A stretch of DNA of 25,007 nt. It comes from Sphingomonas sp. GTDB lineage: Bacteria; Pseudomonadota; Alphaproteobacteria; Sphingomonadales; Sphingomonadaceae. Location: contig JAJNQF010000453.1 in assembly GCA_021154945.1 (NCBI GenBank), positions 1 through 25,007 on the forward strand. Reading direction: 5' to 3'. How positions within the stretch are numbered: the stretch's first letter is position 1; each line of letters opens with the position of its first letter. Positions 24,974-25,007 of the stretch are shown in pieces. Under the pieces are notes generated by a model, which was not told the origin of the DNA, made no database searches, and saw nothing but the letters and a program-made list of their open reading frames with translations. Position numbers and translations under genes: made by a program.

Positions 24974-25007
24974 GGCCGCAGTAACGACGCGCAGCACCAG
25001 CCAATTC

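Overview
The window looks like the chromosome of a carotenoid-forming alphaproteobacterium of the Sphingomonadaceae, most likely Sphingomonas or a close relative. The grounds are the very high GC content, the crtY-crtI pair, sphingomonad-type outer-membrane and Tat-exported proteins, and many short palindromic intergenic repeats of the kind common in that group. No database search was run; all identifications rest on motifs and family recognition.

Layout, left to right. Positions 1-8358 are ordinary core and metabolic genes: a TsaC/Sua5 tRNA-modification enzyme (running off the left edge), a DmdC-like acyl-CoA dehydrogenase, arylamine N-acetyltransferase, a nitroreductase followed by a small YtrA-type GntR regulator, a POT peptide transporter, N-carbamoylputrescine amidase, uracil-DNA glycosylase and a PhnA-like protein. 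Positions 8425-10452 hold a terminase-small-subunit-like hypothetical protein and an A/T-richer RhuM-family gene that ends one base from the end of thiC. Positions 10454-12523 are thiC with its TPP riboswitch. Positions 12953-18748 are mainly envelope genes on the minus strand: a beta-barrel protein, two tandem Tat-exported ferritin-like proteins, a MipA/OmpV barrel, a DUF2141 protein and an overlapping sterol-desaturase-family membrane protein. Positions 18930-20436 hold an A/T-rich hypothetical gene with a probable frame break, a small membrane protein and a GNAT acetyltransferase. Positions 20927-23565 are the carotenoid pair crtY-crtI. Positions 23933-24894 hold a short cysteine-rich peptide gene that resembles a leader-core bacteriocin or RiPP precursor, then a LOG-family nucleotide hydrolase.

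The genes form few real operons. Likely units are ung-phnA (overlapping stop and start), nitroreductase-gntR, the two ferritin-like genes, desaturase-DUF2141 (overlapping by about 98 nt) and crtY-crtI (overlapping, TTG start). Between them lie at least six palindromic repeat doublets arranged as inverted pairs, and one single copy of such a repeat lies inside the tsaC reading frame.

The observations most worth follow-up are the Cys-rich leader/core peptide at 23933-24208, the repeat translated inside tsaC, the frame break in the 18930-19471 gene, and a set of minus-strand genes with a -10-like hexamer 6-8 nt before ATG and no Shine-Dalgarno, suggesting leaderless transcripts. I found no complete novel multi-gene system, CRISPR array, tRNA, rRNA or transposase.
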